DNA of 64,000 bases from contig CM055107.1 of NCBI GenBank assembly GCA_029204225.1, positions 31,583,410-31,647,409 of the forward strand, in the 5' to 3' direction. A program made the translations under genes and the position numbers. Below the pieces are notes generated by a model. That model did not search any database and was not told the origin of the DNA. It worked only from the letters and a program-made list of their open reading frames with translations. The stretch is from Diphasiastrum complanatum. Lineage: Eukaryota; Streptophyta; Lycopodiopsida; Lycopodiales; Lycopodiaceae. This document shows, one piece after another, positions 46,595-56,800 of this stretch. Position 1 is the stretch's first letter. Each line of letters begins with the position of its first letter.

Positions 46595-47290
46595 TTGGCA
46601 GACAAATGAAAATTGCTGAAAAGGGGCAGTCAAGTCAGCCTTGGAAAGAAAACAAGAAGAAGAGCTGGCAAGACAGGTTAGAGAAAAGGTGTTTCTATTG
46701 TGACAAACCAGGGCATTTTGCCAGGGATTGCAACAAAAAGAAAGAGGATCTGAGGAAGAGAGAGACAGATCAGGCAAACATTGTAGAGGAAGAGACAGAA
46801 AAAGGAGATGCTTTCGCTATGATGGCAGAAGAACATCATATCTCCTCAAAGCTGCCACAAAACAATTCCAGCGAGTATTCCTCCGGAAGGAGCAATAGCT
46901 GTCAAAACCAGTTTCACAACCAAGGAGTGTACTATTGGTATTTGGATTCTGCAGCAACTTCATACATGACATTCACTCGAGCAGCCACAGGATAGGAGAT
47001 TATGAGATAAAGGAAGAATTGATGCTGTAGGAAGGGGAACTGTGTCACTCTGGCTTGGACAGGGAAGAAATATTGTTATGAGAGAAGTGCTGTACGTACT
47101 CAATCTTGCAAAAAATCTCCTGTCAGTAGCATGAATCACGGATTCAGGTTTGGATGTACTGTTCGAAAGGGATGGATGTAGCATTCAAAGGGATGGTGAA
47201 CCTATAGGAATCGGTTTCCGAATTGGCGGATATACCAGTTGCAAGGAGGACCAGAAAGGTCAGTGGCATGCCTGAGTCTATCAAGAAATA
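46595..47290 (+). pseudogene. copia nucleocapsid zinc knuckle and protease
   Basis: Open over 129 codons up to 46995. Intact knuckle CFYCDKPGHFARDC (CX2CX4HX4C) near 46690-46730, then a Glu-rich linker and the protease motif YWYLDSAATSYMT. Protease remnants (REVLYVLNLAKNLLSV) continue in other frames to about 47150. Confidence 0.85.
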
Positions 47291-47309
47291 GCACAAATAG
47301 AGAAATGTA

Positions 47310-48136
47310 TCTAACTCAAGAAAGATACATTGTAAGCATGCTTAGAAGATATGGAATGGAGATGCAAAACCAATAACAACTCCGTTTGACCCAAGGGCCA
47401 AACTTAGCTCATATGCATCTCCAATCACCGAAGAAGAAAGGGAAGAAACGAAGAGACGCCCTTACAAGAATCTCATTTGTTCATTAATGTATATCATGAT
47501 CTGCACTAGACCAGATATATCTATTGCCTTGAGTAAATTAAGTCAGTTCTTGACTAATCCAGGAATAGAGCATTGGCAAGCTGCCAAGAGGGTCTTGACA
47601 TATCTCAAAGGAACTATGAATCATGGTCTGCATTATCATGGAATTAGCCATGAAATAACAGGTTTTGTAGACTCAGACTGTGTCGAGGGTCTAGATGATA
47701 GAAAGTCGACCTGTGGATATGTGTTTATGATGGGCAATGCAGCTGTAACATGGGGAAGCTCAAAGCAGAAATCAGTTGCACTTTCATCCACTGAAGTGAG
47801 TTACCGGGATTATGCTGTGGAACAAGGGAATACTTGTGGATCAGCAACTTCTGTGCAGAGGTGGGAATCACAAAGAAAAACATGAAGGTGAATAGTGATA
47901 ATCAGGGATGCATTTTCATCTGCAAAAACAGAGGCTTCCATAAGAAGAGGAAACATATAGATATTCAATACCAGTTTGTCAAGGATTTGGTACAAAGTAA
48001 TAGGATAATCTTGAAATATTGCTCTACTGATGAAATGATAGTAGATGTAATGACTAAAGCGTTGCTGCCAAAAGATAGATTCAACTATCTCAAAGATGGA
48101 CTAGGTATCAGAGAAATTCAAATAGAAAATGGCTAG
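47310..48136 (+). pseudogene. copia late RT and RNase H
   Basis: Begins with the late RT segment ERYIVSMLRRYGM, then TRPDISIALSKLSQFLTNPG, AAKRVLTYLKGTMNHGLHYH, VDSDCVEGLDDRKSTCGYVF and KHIDIQYQFVKDLVQSN, ending ADVMTKAL-like VDVMTKALLPKDRFNYL. One frameshift near 47835 splits it into two frames. A purine-rich GAGGAAGGGA follows as polypurine tract. Confidence 0.85.
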
Positions 48137-48151
48137 AATTGAGGAAGGGAT

Positions 48152-48475
48152 TGTTGGTACTCAACGGTTGAAATAGTGTCAGCTGTCAATTGCATGATAT
48201 CAGCCAGACCGTACTGATGAGTACCGAACGTCAATTCAAGCCATGTTCTTATTTCGCTATAAGTACTAAATTGGGATGTGATGTAATGACCTGTCGTGAA
48301 GTACTTTTTGAGTATAGGCCAAGTGTAGACTAGGCAGTATATATGTACACCTTTTACCATGTATAGTGTGTATTCCTTTTTGGTGTCTGAAGATCACTCG
48401 TTCTTGCAGTTTATTAAATGCTTCCAGTTGATTTTTTGAATTTGAGTTCTGTAGCATGAGTGCATGTTTTACTTA
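48152..48475 (+). repeat. 3' LTR of the copia element at 45.5-48.5 kb
   Basis: Starts TGTTGGTACTCAACGG after the polypurine tract and ends at GTTTTACTTACA, where the similarity to the 5' LTR ends. Confidence 0.8.
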
Positions 48476-48861
48476 CAAGTGAAGATCTAAGCAAATTAGC
48501 AGGCGATGAGATAAGGTAGTTGAATATAGGTATTGGAAAAGTACCCCAACTTAAATACCTTGTAATAATGTATTTTTTTTTCTCTAGCAGTCTCCCAAGA
48601 ACGATTGGAGTAAGTCTACTAGGCTTACTCATGAATTTTTGTGAAACCAAGACCATCCCTTGCATGCGTTGCACATTGAAAAGAAAGGTTGTGGTGTTTG
48701 GCTAATGTTAGTATAACTTTGTGTGCACATTTGTTTAAGTTCTTGTTACTTTAGCCCCTTTTTAGCATGTATGCCTAATCTTGAGTTTTTCTAATTTAGC
48801 TATGCTTGTAAAGAAAGAGGAGTACATGGAGTCCTAGCTAGAGGAGAGAGAGGAAAAGGAG

Positions 48862-48923
<62 letters not shown>

Positions 48924-49210
48924 TGTTGATGTTTATTTTGGTTATGTGTAGTTTCTTTGCAACCTTGCTTGTAAGTAGAAGTAGTTTTTTGTTCATTCTT
49001 GTTGCATAAGCATCTCCAAGGCTCCTAGGATCGAGCTCACTCCCTAGACAACACACGACTTAGGAAGAGGTGGTAAGCGCTGTCTACTTCTTGACAACAA
49101 AATCATCAGAGACTAGGAGCAGAAGTTGATTTACATCACTCAATAGAGTTACATTTACAATATACCAATCAAATATAGTCTAATGAATTGCAAGTTAGCT
49201 CACTCACCAA
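48476..49210. other. Intergenic stretch with a (GA)n microsatellite
   Basis: A GA run of about 55 bases at 48865-48919; otherwise no gene or repeat. Confidence 0.5.
48865..48919. repeat. (GA)n microsatellite
   Basis: Pure GA run of about 27 units. Confidence 0.95.
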
Positions 49211-49224
49211 TGGACCTAAGACTC

Positions 49225-49650
49225 ATTGTTTTTAGGACCAGTGTCCTCAGACAAAAGAAAAGGAGCAGATGCGTGAGTACCCACATCATTCGGTAATAGG
49301 TTCTCTTATTGTATGCGATGATCTCTACTAGACTAGACATAGCTTTTGTAATCAGTTTTTTAAGCCAATATATGGCTGATCTGAGTATTACACATTGGAA
49401 AGATTTTATTAGAGTTATGAGATACATTCGGGTTATCATGGCCAATGCATCTGTTTTGGAGCAGTCTCAACATACTCAGTAAATGCAAATTGGGCAGTAG
49501 ATATAGACACTCGTAGAACCACATTTGGGTTTACATTCTTCCTCAACAATGGTCCAATATCGTGGAACATTTATTTGCAAATCTCAACGAAGTTGTGACG
49601 AAGAGATACAATTCGTGAACAAAAATATTTGACCTTGGGAACAGAGCGTC
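49225..49650 (+). pseudogene. copia RNase H remnant
   Basis: In shifting frames: QCPQTKEKEQM, then a decayed PYxSxIGSLMYA-like segment, IDTRRTTFGFTFFLNNGPIS and WNIYLQ. This corresponds to the RNase H region of copia pol. It lies upstream of the LTR at about 49666, so it is the 3' end of one copy whose LTR is followed by the 5' end of another. Confidence 0.62.
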
Positions 49651-49665
49651 TATTTGAATATCAAC

Positions 49666-50099
49666 TGTCGTAAACGGTTAGATATCTACTGTTATAGAAT
49701 TAAAAGGCCAAAAGACCTGTAAATAAAAGGCCAAAAAACCTGTCCTGTAGCAATATAAATACATGTGCACTACTCGTTGTAACCAACTCAAAAACTGAAG
49801 AGACTCTCAGACTCATTCAGAGACAGCAACGAGATAAGACAGCAAGATATGTATATTGGTGATTTAAATTCAGAGTTATAAAAATTTGTTTTTGATCAAT
49901 AGATTGTTTTTGTTTAAAATTGTCTTAAGTTGTCTCTTAATTCTGCATATTAATTTTGCACGTTATATTCAATTAAAGCAAAACTGTTCTATTAGTACAT
50001 AGATCATAAACAAACCCGATTGAAGACACTGATATTAGTTTGATTTATTCAAACTTTTATCGTGTTCTCTATGGAAGAATTATTACTGTTTTTCCTACA
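49666..50099 (+). repeat. LTR shared between two copia internal fragments
   Basis: Ends TTTTTCCTACA followed by A and a primer binding site. The start is approximate (TGTCGTAAACGG, at the end of the RNase H remnant). A TATA-like AGCAATATAAATAC lies near 49750. No mate LTR was found in the window. Confidence 0.6.
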
Positions 50100-50172
50100 A
50101 TGGTATCAGAGTAAATTAGTGCTAATACAATGGTATCAGAGCAAGTCAGAGTTGATACAATGGTATCTTTGC
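50099..50172 (+). repeat. Tandem triplication of the primer binding site
   Basis: TGGTATCAGAG at 50101, TGGTATCAGAGCAAG at 50131 and the partial TGGTATCTTTGC at 50161 are spaced exactly 30 bases apart; each is preceded by ATACAA or CTACAA. The first two copies retain the tRNA-iMet complementary core. Confidence 0.92.
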
Positions 50173-51134
50173 ACCCCTCTCAGCATTCTTCATACATCCA
50201 TCAGCAAGCCGCATCTGGAGTTATTCAGAAAATAGAAGTCGTCAATCAGCAATATTCAGACTAAGATCACTACGATCTTGGATCCAGAAGGTTCAAACTA
50301 CTTGATTTGGAAATTAAAGACTTCACTTATATTGCAGGGCGAAGGTCTTTGGCAATGAGTAGAACCAATAGAGGAGAAGCCAATAGCTACTCCTGACCAA
50401 TAGCTACGATCTTGGTAAATGACAAAGCTATAGCAATTATTGTGTCTTCAGTGCATGACAATATAATGCTAGATCTTACATCAATTTTGAACGCAAAAGA
50501 TTTATGGGAAGAATTGCAAACCAAGAATGAGACTCGATCTCGTAATTAGATCATGTTCTTGGAAGACCAATTAACTTACCTACAGTTGGACGGCAAAGAC
50601 CTGAACACATTCATACGAAAAATAAGAGACCTGTTTATTTCCTTGTAGAATTCTGGCGCGGAAAATGCAATTTCAAAAGAAAAACAGCTTAGTTATTTTC
50701 TTCGAGCCCTACCGAGGTCATTCCACACAACTCGAACCTTATTGGCGAAAGATGCGATAATGACACTTCAAAAGGCAATAGACGGAGTGAAGGAGGAAGT
50801 AGAAGCTCGAGAACGCTATAACGAAAATGGTGATTTCGAAAATGCTCTATTTACTCAGAAGAATAAATTCTCTAAGAAGTCTAAGTTTAAGAGGGAGTCG
50901 TCTAAAAAGAATGAGTCTAAGACAAATGATCAACAATCTGAAAAACAACAGAAAAATTCTGGTGATAAGAAGATCTGCAACAGATGCAAAAGATCAGGTC
51001 ACACAAAAGACAAGTGTTGGTTAAATTTAAAGATTGAAGACATTCATTGTCATAAACGGGGTCATGCAGCAGTAGACTGTTATCAGAATCCCAGAAACAA
51101 AAAGGAGCAGAATCGAAGCGAACCTTCAGATTGA
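50164..51134 (+). pseudogene. copia gag with zinc knuckle
   Basis: Reads TTILDPEGSNYLIWKLKTSL, WEELQTKNETRSRN, RALPRSFHTTRTLLAKDA and, in a 130-codon open frame (50742-51134), a Lys-rich linker with the knuckle CNRCKRSGHTKDKC followed by a second degenerate one (CHKRGHAAVDC). Stops lie near 50358 and 50548. The knuckle residues are intact. Confidence 0.82.
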
Positions 51135-51239
51135 AAATATGTCAAAGACAAAGCAGAATGCTCCAGAGCAGCAGAAGACAAGACAACAAAAAACTCAGTA
51201 GCTTATGTTAGTGCTGATCTATGCTGTTCAACAATTTTA

Positions 51240-52190
51240 AAAATTTGAGGAGTAGTACTTGATTCAGGAGCCACCTCACATTTTGTTTCCTCAAAACAAA
51301 TATTGTCTGAGTACAAGAAGACGAACTATTTGAGATTCATTATACTTGGAGACGGTTCTAAGCACGTGGTTGATGGAACTGGTGTACTATGGCTGGACAC
51401 GAATCAGGGTGACAAGAAACTGGAGGAAGTTCTCTATGTCCCTACTCTTGACAAAGATCTTCTATCCGTAGCTAAAATAGTCGATACATGCATGTCAGTA
51501 ACCTTCACAAAGAACTCTTGTAAACTGTTCGAGGAAGATTCTGATAACCTACTTGCTAAAGGCAACATAGAAGAAAATTTGTATCACTTGAACATTTGAA
51601 CAAGAATCGAACAAGCGAATCAAACTCAAGAATCGACAGATATACTGTGGCACAAGAGACTATGTCATGTGAACATGGAAGCCTTGTACCAAGCCAACAA
51701 AAGTCAGAGAATCGAATGAGTTGAAATCAAAAGTAGAGATATTCGAACTACCTACGAATCCTATCTTAAAGACAAGATGACTAGAACACCTTTCAGTAAG
51801 GATGTTTATAAAGCAACTAAGGTACTTGAAATTGTGCATTAAGATATCTGTGGACCATTCGGAGTATTGTCGTTGGGTGATACAATGTACTTCATTACGT
51901 TTATTGATGACTTCAACAAATTCGTTATAGTATACTTTATTCGTACAAAATCTGAGGCTTTCGAGAAATTTGTTGAGTATACGAATTGGGCTGAGAAGTA
52001 GACAGACAATAAGTTGAAGTAGATTCACACAGATCTTGGAGGTGAGTACATGTCCAAACGAATTCAAGGCTTATTGTACTGATCGAGGTATTATGCATAC
52101 GAAGACTGCATCGTACACACCTCAGCACAGTGGAATCTTTTCTATGATCTCCATTTCTATGGTGGAGGACACATTGTAATTGCAACTGGA
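51240..52190 (+). pseudogene. copia protease and integrase start, truncated
   Basis: VVLDSGATSHFVSSKQ is the protease active site, followed by LEEVLYVPTLDKDLLSVAKI. The pre-integrase HxxxH region (LWHKRLCHVN) and integrase blocks DICGPFG, YFITFIDDFNKFV and IHTDLGGEY follow. Stops and frameshifts are frequent and the similarity ends by about 52190; RT is absent. The conserved D of DxxGP and of HTDxGGE is visible. Confidence 0.82.
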
Positions 52191-52329
52191 TATGAATTTA
52201 TGATAGCAAGCTTAATTGTCTCCTGCCGGAAATGCATTATCTTCATTGGGGAGATCTTTGGACACTTGAACTCCAGTGACCACTGCAATCATATATCGAA
52301 TCGACGTGCACCTTTGTTGAAGTGCCTCC

Positions 52330-52620
52330 TAGTGAAGTCGTCCTCGTGCGCTGAACCGATATCGGTTGTATTTTTGGTCTTCATTGCCTTGGTCTGTATT
52401 GTCCTTGTCTTGGCATATTTGGATATGTTTGAAGATGACCTGAGTGAAGCTTTGCCACAACAAATCTGAGTGAACCTATGCCGCATGTTTGGATTAATTG
52501 TGGCAAAGGTTCACTCAGATCATCTTCAAACTTATCCAAAAATGCCAAGGTAAAGGCAGGACGGACCAAGGCTATGAAAAATAAAGGTTTGATCTTGAGA
52601 ACGAGCTTTGACTCACTTAG
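52330..52620. repeat. Foldback (inverted repeat with short loop)
   Basis: Arm 1 (about 52330-52468) and arm 2 (about 52486-52620) are reverse complements with roughly 80-85% match in the inner 95 bases. Shared core on arm 1: TTGGCATATTTGGATATGTT then TGAAGATGACCTGAGTGAA. Both arms, read outward-in, encode a related peptide (FEDDLSEALPQ / FEDDLSEPLPQ). The loop is about 20 bases. It could be a foldback transposon end, a recent inverted duplication or a hairpin RNA precursor. Confidence 0.8.
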
Positions 52621-52770
52621 AACCTGAAATAAAAATCTCAAATGCAAACATGTAGGAACAACAATCGAAATTGAAGATGAATAAATATAAAAAAATCTCA
52701 ATAATTTTGTATAAAAATTCTCTATACATGTGAAATACATATTGGCTCATCCACATGAAGGGGAGGCCAT

Positions 52771-53895
52771 TCAATTTTCTTTATCATCTATCTTTGGCTC
52801 TATGATATCTAAATCCATTTCTCCAGATGGAAGAAGCTTTGCTGGACTAACGTCTAGAATATCTAAAGGGTAGGAATTTTCCACCAATATTATTAATGCT
52901 TCATGCCAAAAATGCCAGATCCCTTGTTGCATGACTAGCGTGCAGGAAAACTGAGAAAACAAATTTAATAAGAAAATTTGTATTAGAAATATATGTGAGA
53001 AATATTATTTGAGGACTATCTCATAATTGACAATAATAAATTCACAAAAATTTCCTAAATAAATATATGACCTTCTGTATATCTGGAATAGAGTCATGTG
53101 GAGCGAGCCACATAAAGAATAATCTTGCATTGAAGACTGTATACCATCCACAACTAGCATTATCTTGTTGTTGGGAGAACTGCAAAGACAAACGAAATAG
53201 AAAAATGTGTTAATGTACATGATGGGATATCATTTCAGCGCGCGAGGAGATGAATGAAATTAACAAAGACTGCAGGTTCACGTTGAATCGATATTAGAAA
53301 TTAGAAAATGAAAAAATGAGATATTGTTTCAACTCGCGTTGTGAGCTTTAGTTATAAACGAAAAATAAAAACACGTGCTGAAACGATATCTCAGATTTTA
53401 ATTTTTTTTTTACTAAAATCACCTTTGCATCTATCCACTCCAATTTTGTGTAAGTCGTTGCACCTAGCTTAAGAAAGTATTCAATCAACATCCATATAAG
53501 TTTTTTTGCAACCCTGTGCGTGTGCGAGATTGAATTCATATTTATGCACACTGGGTTGCATATACCGTCGCTATTTACATATAATCCCAAAACATATACA
53601 CTCCAATGTCCACTGTAATAACAAATTTTCATGTGAGTCAGGATAAACTCAAGTAATATAGCAGTTGCTAAATTTTGAAAAACAAAAAGCTTACATGTAT
53701 ATGTATGGCGCCATAATCAAGGGTGCGTTCATTCTCACATTTACCATGTATCCATCCACATAAGATTCTTTAAATTGGGGATAATGAATACTATTTAGAA
53801 AATGAATAGGCAATAATTCTAAATTTACAAAAGTTGATGTATGATAATATTCTAGAAAATACCGAACCAACCCTATCCTACATCGTCCCCTAACA
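52771..53895 (-). CDS. Ulp1/SENP-like (C48) cysteine peptidase domain, four exons
   Basis: Minus-strand exons at about 53895-53696 (to 53695), 53612-53423, 53179-53072 and 52950-52771 join with GT-AG sites and consistent phases (2, 0, 0). Product: LLPIHFLNSIHYPQFKESYV, APYIYIGHWSVYVLGLYV with the likely catalytic His (GHW), CINMNSI where these enzymes usually have Asp-Ser (Asn here), and FSQQQDNASCGWYTVFNARL with the catalytic Gln and Cys (SCG). The tail ends in EPKIDDKEN and a stop. Such peptidases cleave SUMO from proteins; similar domains are also carried by plant MULE and other DNA transposons. The region upstream is frame-shifted by one base near 53885. Host gene, transposon gene and recent pseudogene are all possible; the Asp-to-Asn change, if real, argues against full activity. 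Confidence 0.58.
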
Positions 53896-54290
53896 TTTTA
53901 TCTTTATTTTCTACTTCACTTGTGTCTAGTGCAGTCAGGGAGTGACTGATTTTTGTAAGGGGAGATTGAAAATTGTAATGCTTGCCGAAAGATTTAAGAT
54001 GAGTGAAAAGTAATTGATCGTACTGATCATATTTATTAGATTCTACAAAAGATAATGAAGGAGAGGCACCAGAAGATGAGCCCGCTGGTTCATGTTCATT
54101 AGGTTTACTGACAATCCCTTCATCTATTCCGATGGAGGTAGATGAAGATGACGTTGATATAGGTGCGGAAGCTGAATCAGAAATGACATCTGAATATGAG
54201 CAGACCACTTGTCGCTCATTAATTTTGTCTGATTGTAAATCTTTAGAAACTCCTTTTAGGAAGAAAAATTTAGTGGATCTTCCTATATAT
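53873..54290 (-). CDS. N-terminal part of the Ulp1-like gene (frame-shifted)
   Basis: An open minus-strand frame runs from about 54290 to 53873: GRSTKFFFLKG, SYSDVISDSASAPISTSSSS (Ser-rich), then DQLLFTHLKSFGKHY and MLGDDVG. It abuts the peptidase exon in the next frame, so one base appears lost near 53885, or a very short unproven intron exists. Ser-rich disordered N-termini are common in Ulp-like proteins. A 5' exon may have been cut off by the LTR element starting near 54646. Confidence 0.35.
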
Positions 54291-54645
54291 ATTATAAATA
54301 ATAATCATTATATATCGTTCAACGATATTGAAGATGTTTTTGATTTGAGAAAAAATGAAATCTTCTCAATTTTTTTGAAAGAATTGTTAGAATTTTCTTG
54401 ATATTATTGATTATGATTATGATGATATTGAGCTCGAGATTGATATTGTAACGGATGGCAACTGAAAATCTGGCAAGGAGGCATTGGATGCCATGATTAA
54501 AAAATACAGATCTTATTTTGAAACCTTGCCAAGTGAAGAAGAAGTTTTAGAAAGGTATCCACCAAAGATTCATTACGAACAAGTGAGAACTGAAGAGTCT
54601 GGTGGTGGCCACGACATTACAATAGAAAATATGGTCGGTTTCGAT

Positions 54646-55124
54646 GATGAGTTAGAAATCAAAGTTAATTTGATATACATTTTATGTAAGCTCTAAATGT
54701 GATGATGTAATTAGTGTATAATTTATTTGGTTTACTGTATATGGTTGTGTTCGGGACGTGACCCGTTAGGATATATTGATCGGGCACTGATCCCGTAGAC
54801 GACTACTTGGGTTAGCCGGGTAGCCACATGTAGGAAGAAATTAGCCTGTACAGTAATTTTGAGTTCATTATGCTATACTCAGGGGCATGTCCTGGGTTTG
54901 TCAGTATATGTGGCCATATTGGGCCTAACTCTAGTTTGGCAAGTGGTAGGCCAGTTTAGTGACACCTGTTGAGCCCATGCAGTTTGGGGCTTTGCTATAT
55001 GTACAGTGTTTCTTCATAATAGACTTAACTTTTGTTGTGCCATCTTTGAGAGCTTGTGAGGAAAGTGGCTATGGTGATTGTGTGATGTGATCTACATATT
55101 GAACTAGATCCTAACAGAATTTCA
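54646..55124 (+). repeat. LTR of non-coding element copy B (start approximate)
   Basis: Counterpart of 13154-13607 in opposite orientation; ends AATTTCA three bases before TGGTATCAGAGC. Confidence 0.72.
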
Positions 55125-55127
55125 ACT

Positions 55128-55139
55128 TGGTATCAGAGC
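55128..55139 (+). other. Primer binding site of copy B
   Basis: TGGTATCAGAGC after the LTR end, separated by ACT. Confidence 0.85.
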
Positions 55140-56800
55140 GTCAGGGTGATGCAGGTATGCACGATCTGGTGGAGCTATGGGATAGCGTCTTTCACCAAGA
55201 GAAATAGCACTCAAAGCGTCTCAGGAGAGAGGACTCCATACGAGGTATAGGCAGTCCGGATGGCAGGAGACAACAAAGCTCCTTCGATCGAAGCTTCGAG
55301 GAAGATCAGAACGATCGTCGTAGGTGGATTTCAGGGATAATTCACGGAAAATCTTGCAGTTTCGGTGGTTTCAGGGAAATCATCAATGGTGGCTTCATAA
55401 TTCACTATGTGGATAGCCGTTTGGCGCAACAGGGCTTGCATGGGTATGCAAAGAGTAGTGGTGGAGAGCCATGGCAATTTGGTTGAAAACGGAGGAAATT
55501 TGGGAATTTTCAGTTTCGTGGAGTGTTGACGGATTTTTGAGAAAATCAGCTTGTTTGTAGTCAATACCGCATCAATTGGAGAACTGTAAATTGGATCAGA
55601 TCACTGGAGGTAGGGTGACCTCAGTGGGATAGGCAACTGCAAGAGGAATCTCAGGGAAAGCCTGAGTGAAGCCCAATAAATCCTTCTATTCTTTCTTGAA
55701 GTTAGGGTTTACAGTGGAAAAAACCTTGATTATTTTTCAAATGGAATCAGATTTTGGAGCTATCAATGGTTGATGATGGGCGCCCTGGTGCAATAATGAT
55801 GCTATCAGATGGTCGTGGGAGGCCGCGTGCCAGTAAAGATGCTGGATCAGTCACTATGCAAGGTTTCCATAGCCAGAAAAACCTGGAAAGAGAGAAAAGA
55901 AGAAATATAGAAGAGAGAGAGATGGCCGAACCATCGCGCGCGCTGAGGGAGTGGAGTACGTAGCGTATTGAAGGCTGTAGCGGCCAGAAGAACTTCGATT
56001 AGCATGCAGAAGGGCGCACGATGGTCAGATGGTGAAGAATGGAAATCCATAGTGGAGATCGTGAGCAAGGAGGGCCGTTGGATTGAGAAAATCCGTTGGA
56101 TGAAGGTTGAAGTGGGCCCTTGGGAATTGAAAGGAAGAAATCATCATTTCTTCATTAAAAATCTTCAACCAGAAATGCAAGAAGGGACCCGAAGGGTAGA
56201 AATGCCATTTCTTCATTAAAAAATTTCAGAATGAAAATACAGTTCATTTTGCAAGGGCAAATGGCAAAGGGGCTAACTATAGCTAGAGGGCACCTTTTTT
56301 GGCCATCCTTGGGCCAAAATGACCCCTGAAACTGGCTGCTCAGAGCCAGCGGACATAGTAATGTCATAGAGCAAGGAGAAATGCATTTCAAGGTGTTTTC
56401 ATTACCATTCTATCGAGCGGACAGGTGACCTAGTGATGGGCTACATTTGCTATTTGGGTACCGTAGGGCCAAATTTGGGAAAATTTTTGGCTAGTGCAAC
56501 TTGCTACAGGGCGGTACAATGAGGCATTATCACTTTGAAATCATTATTACTTACTCCTGACAGGGCAACATGGTGTTTGGAAGAGGTAACTGCAGTATGG
56601 GAGCGAGTGGTAGCGGAATTGTGTGGAGAAAGCTAGTTTTGGCGACGGAAGTGCAGTTTGGCAGCGTGACTACTCATCATTGACGACAATTTTGAGAGGG
56701 CAAGCAATCACATGTGAGAGGTAGGCATGGTATGCTGATTACAAGTGAAGAATTCTTGTGATCAGGTTCAACTTTTGGGGTTCAAACCAACCAACGTCAA

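Larger units (their letters stand above)
45477..48475 (+). mobile_element. Ty1/copia element lacking integrase and most of RT
   Basis: LTR, gag, zinc knuckle, protease, a piece of late RT, RNase H, polypurine tract and LTR lie in the right order, but integrase and the RT catalytic core are deleted between about 47290 and 47310. This is a non-autonomous deletion derivative. Confidence 0.88.
54646..56800 (+). mobile_element. Non-coding LTR retrotransposon, copy B
   Basis: LTR, primer binding site (55128-55139) and an internal leader that matches copy A down to about 56790 (GATCAGGTTCAACTTTTGGG corresponds to 11484-11510). No gag or pol domain and no 3' LTR were found up to 59.4 kb, so the element is truncated or its 3' part is unrecognised. 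Confidence 0.72.
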
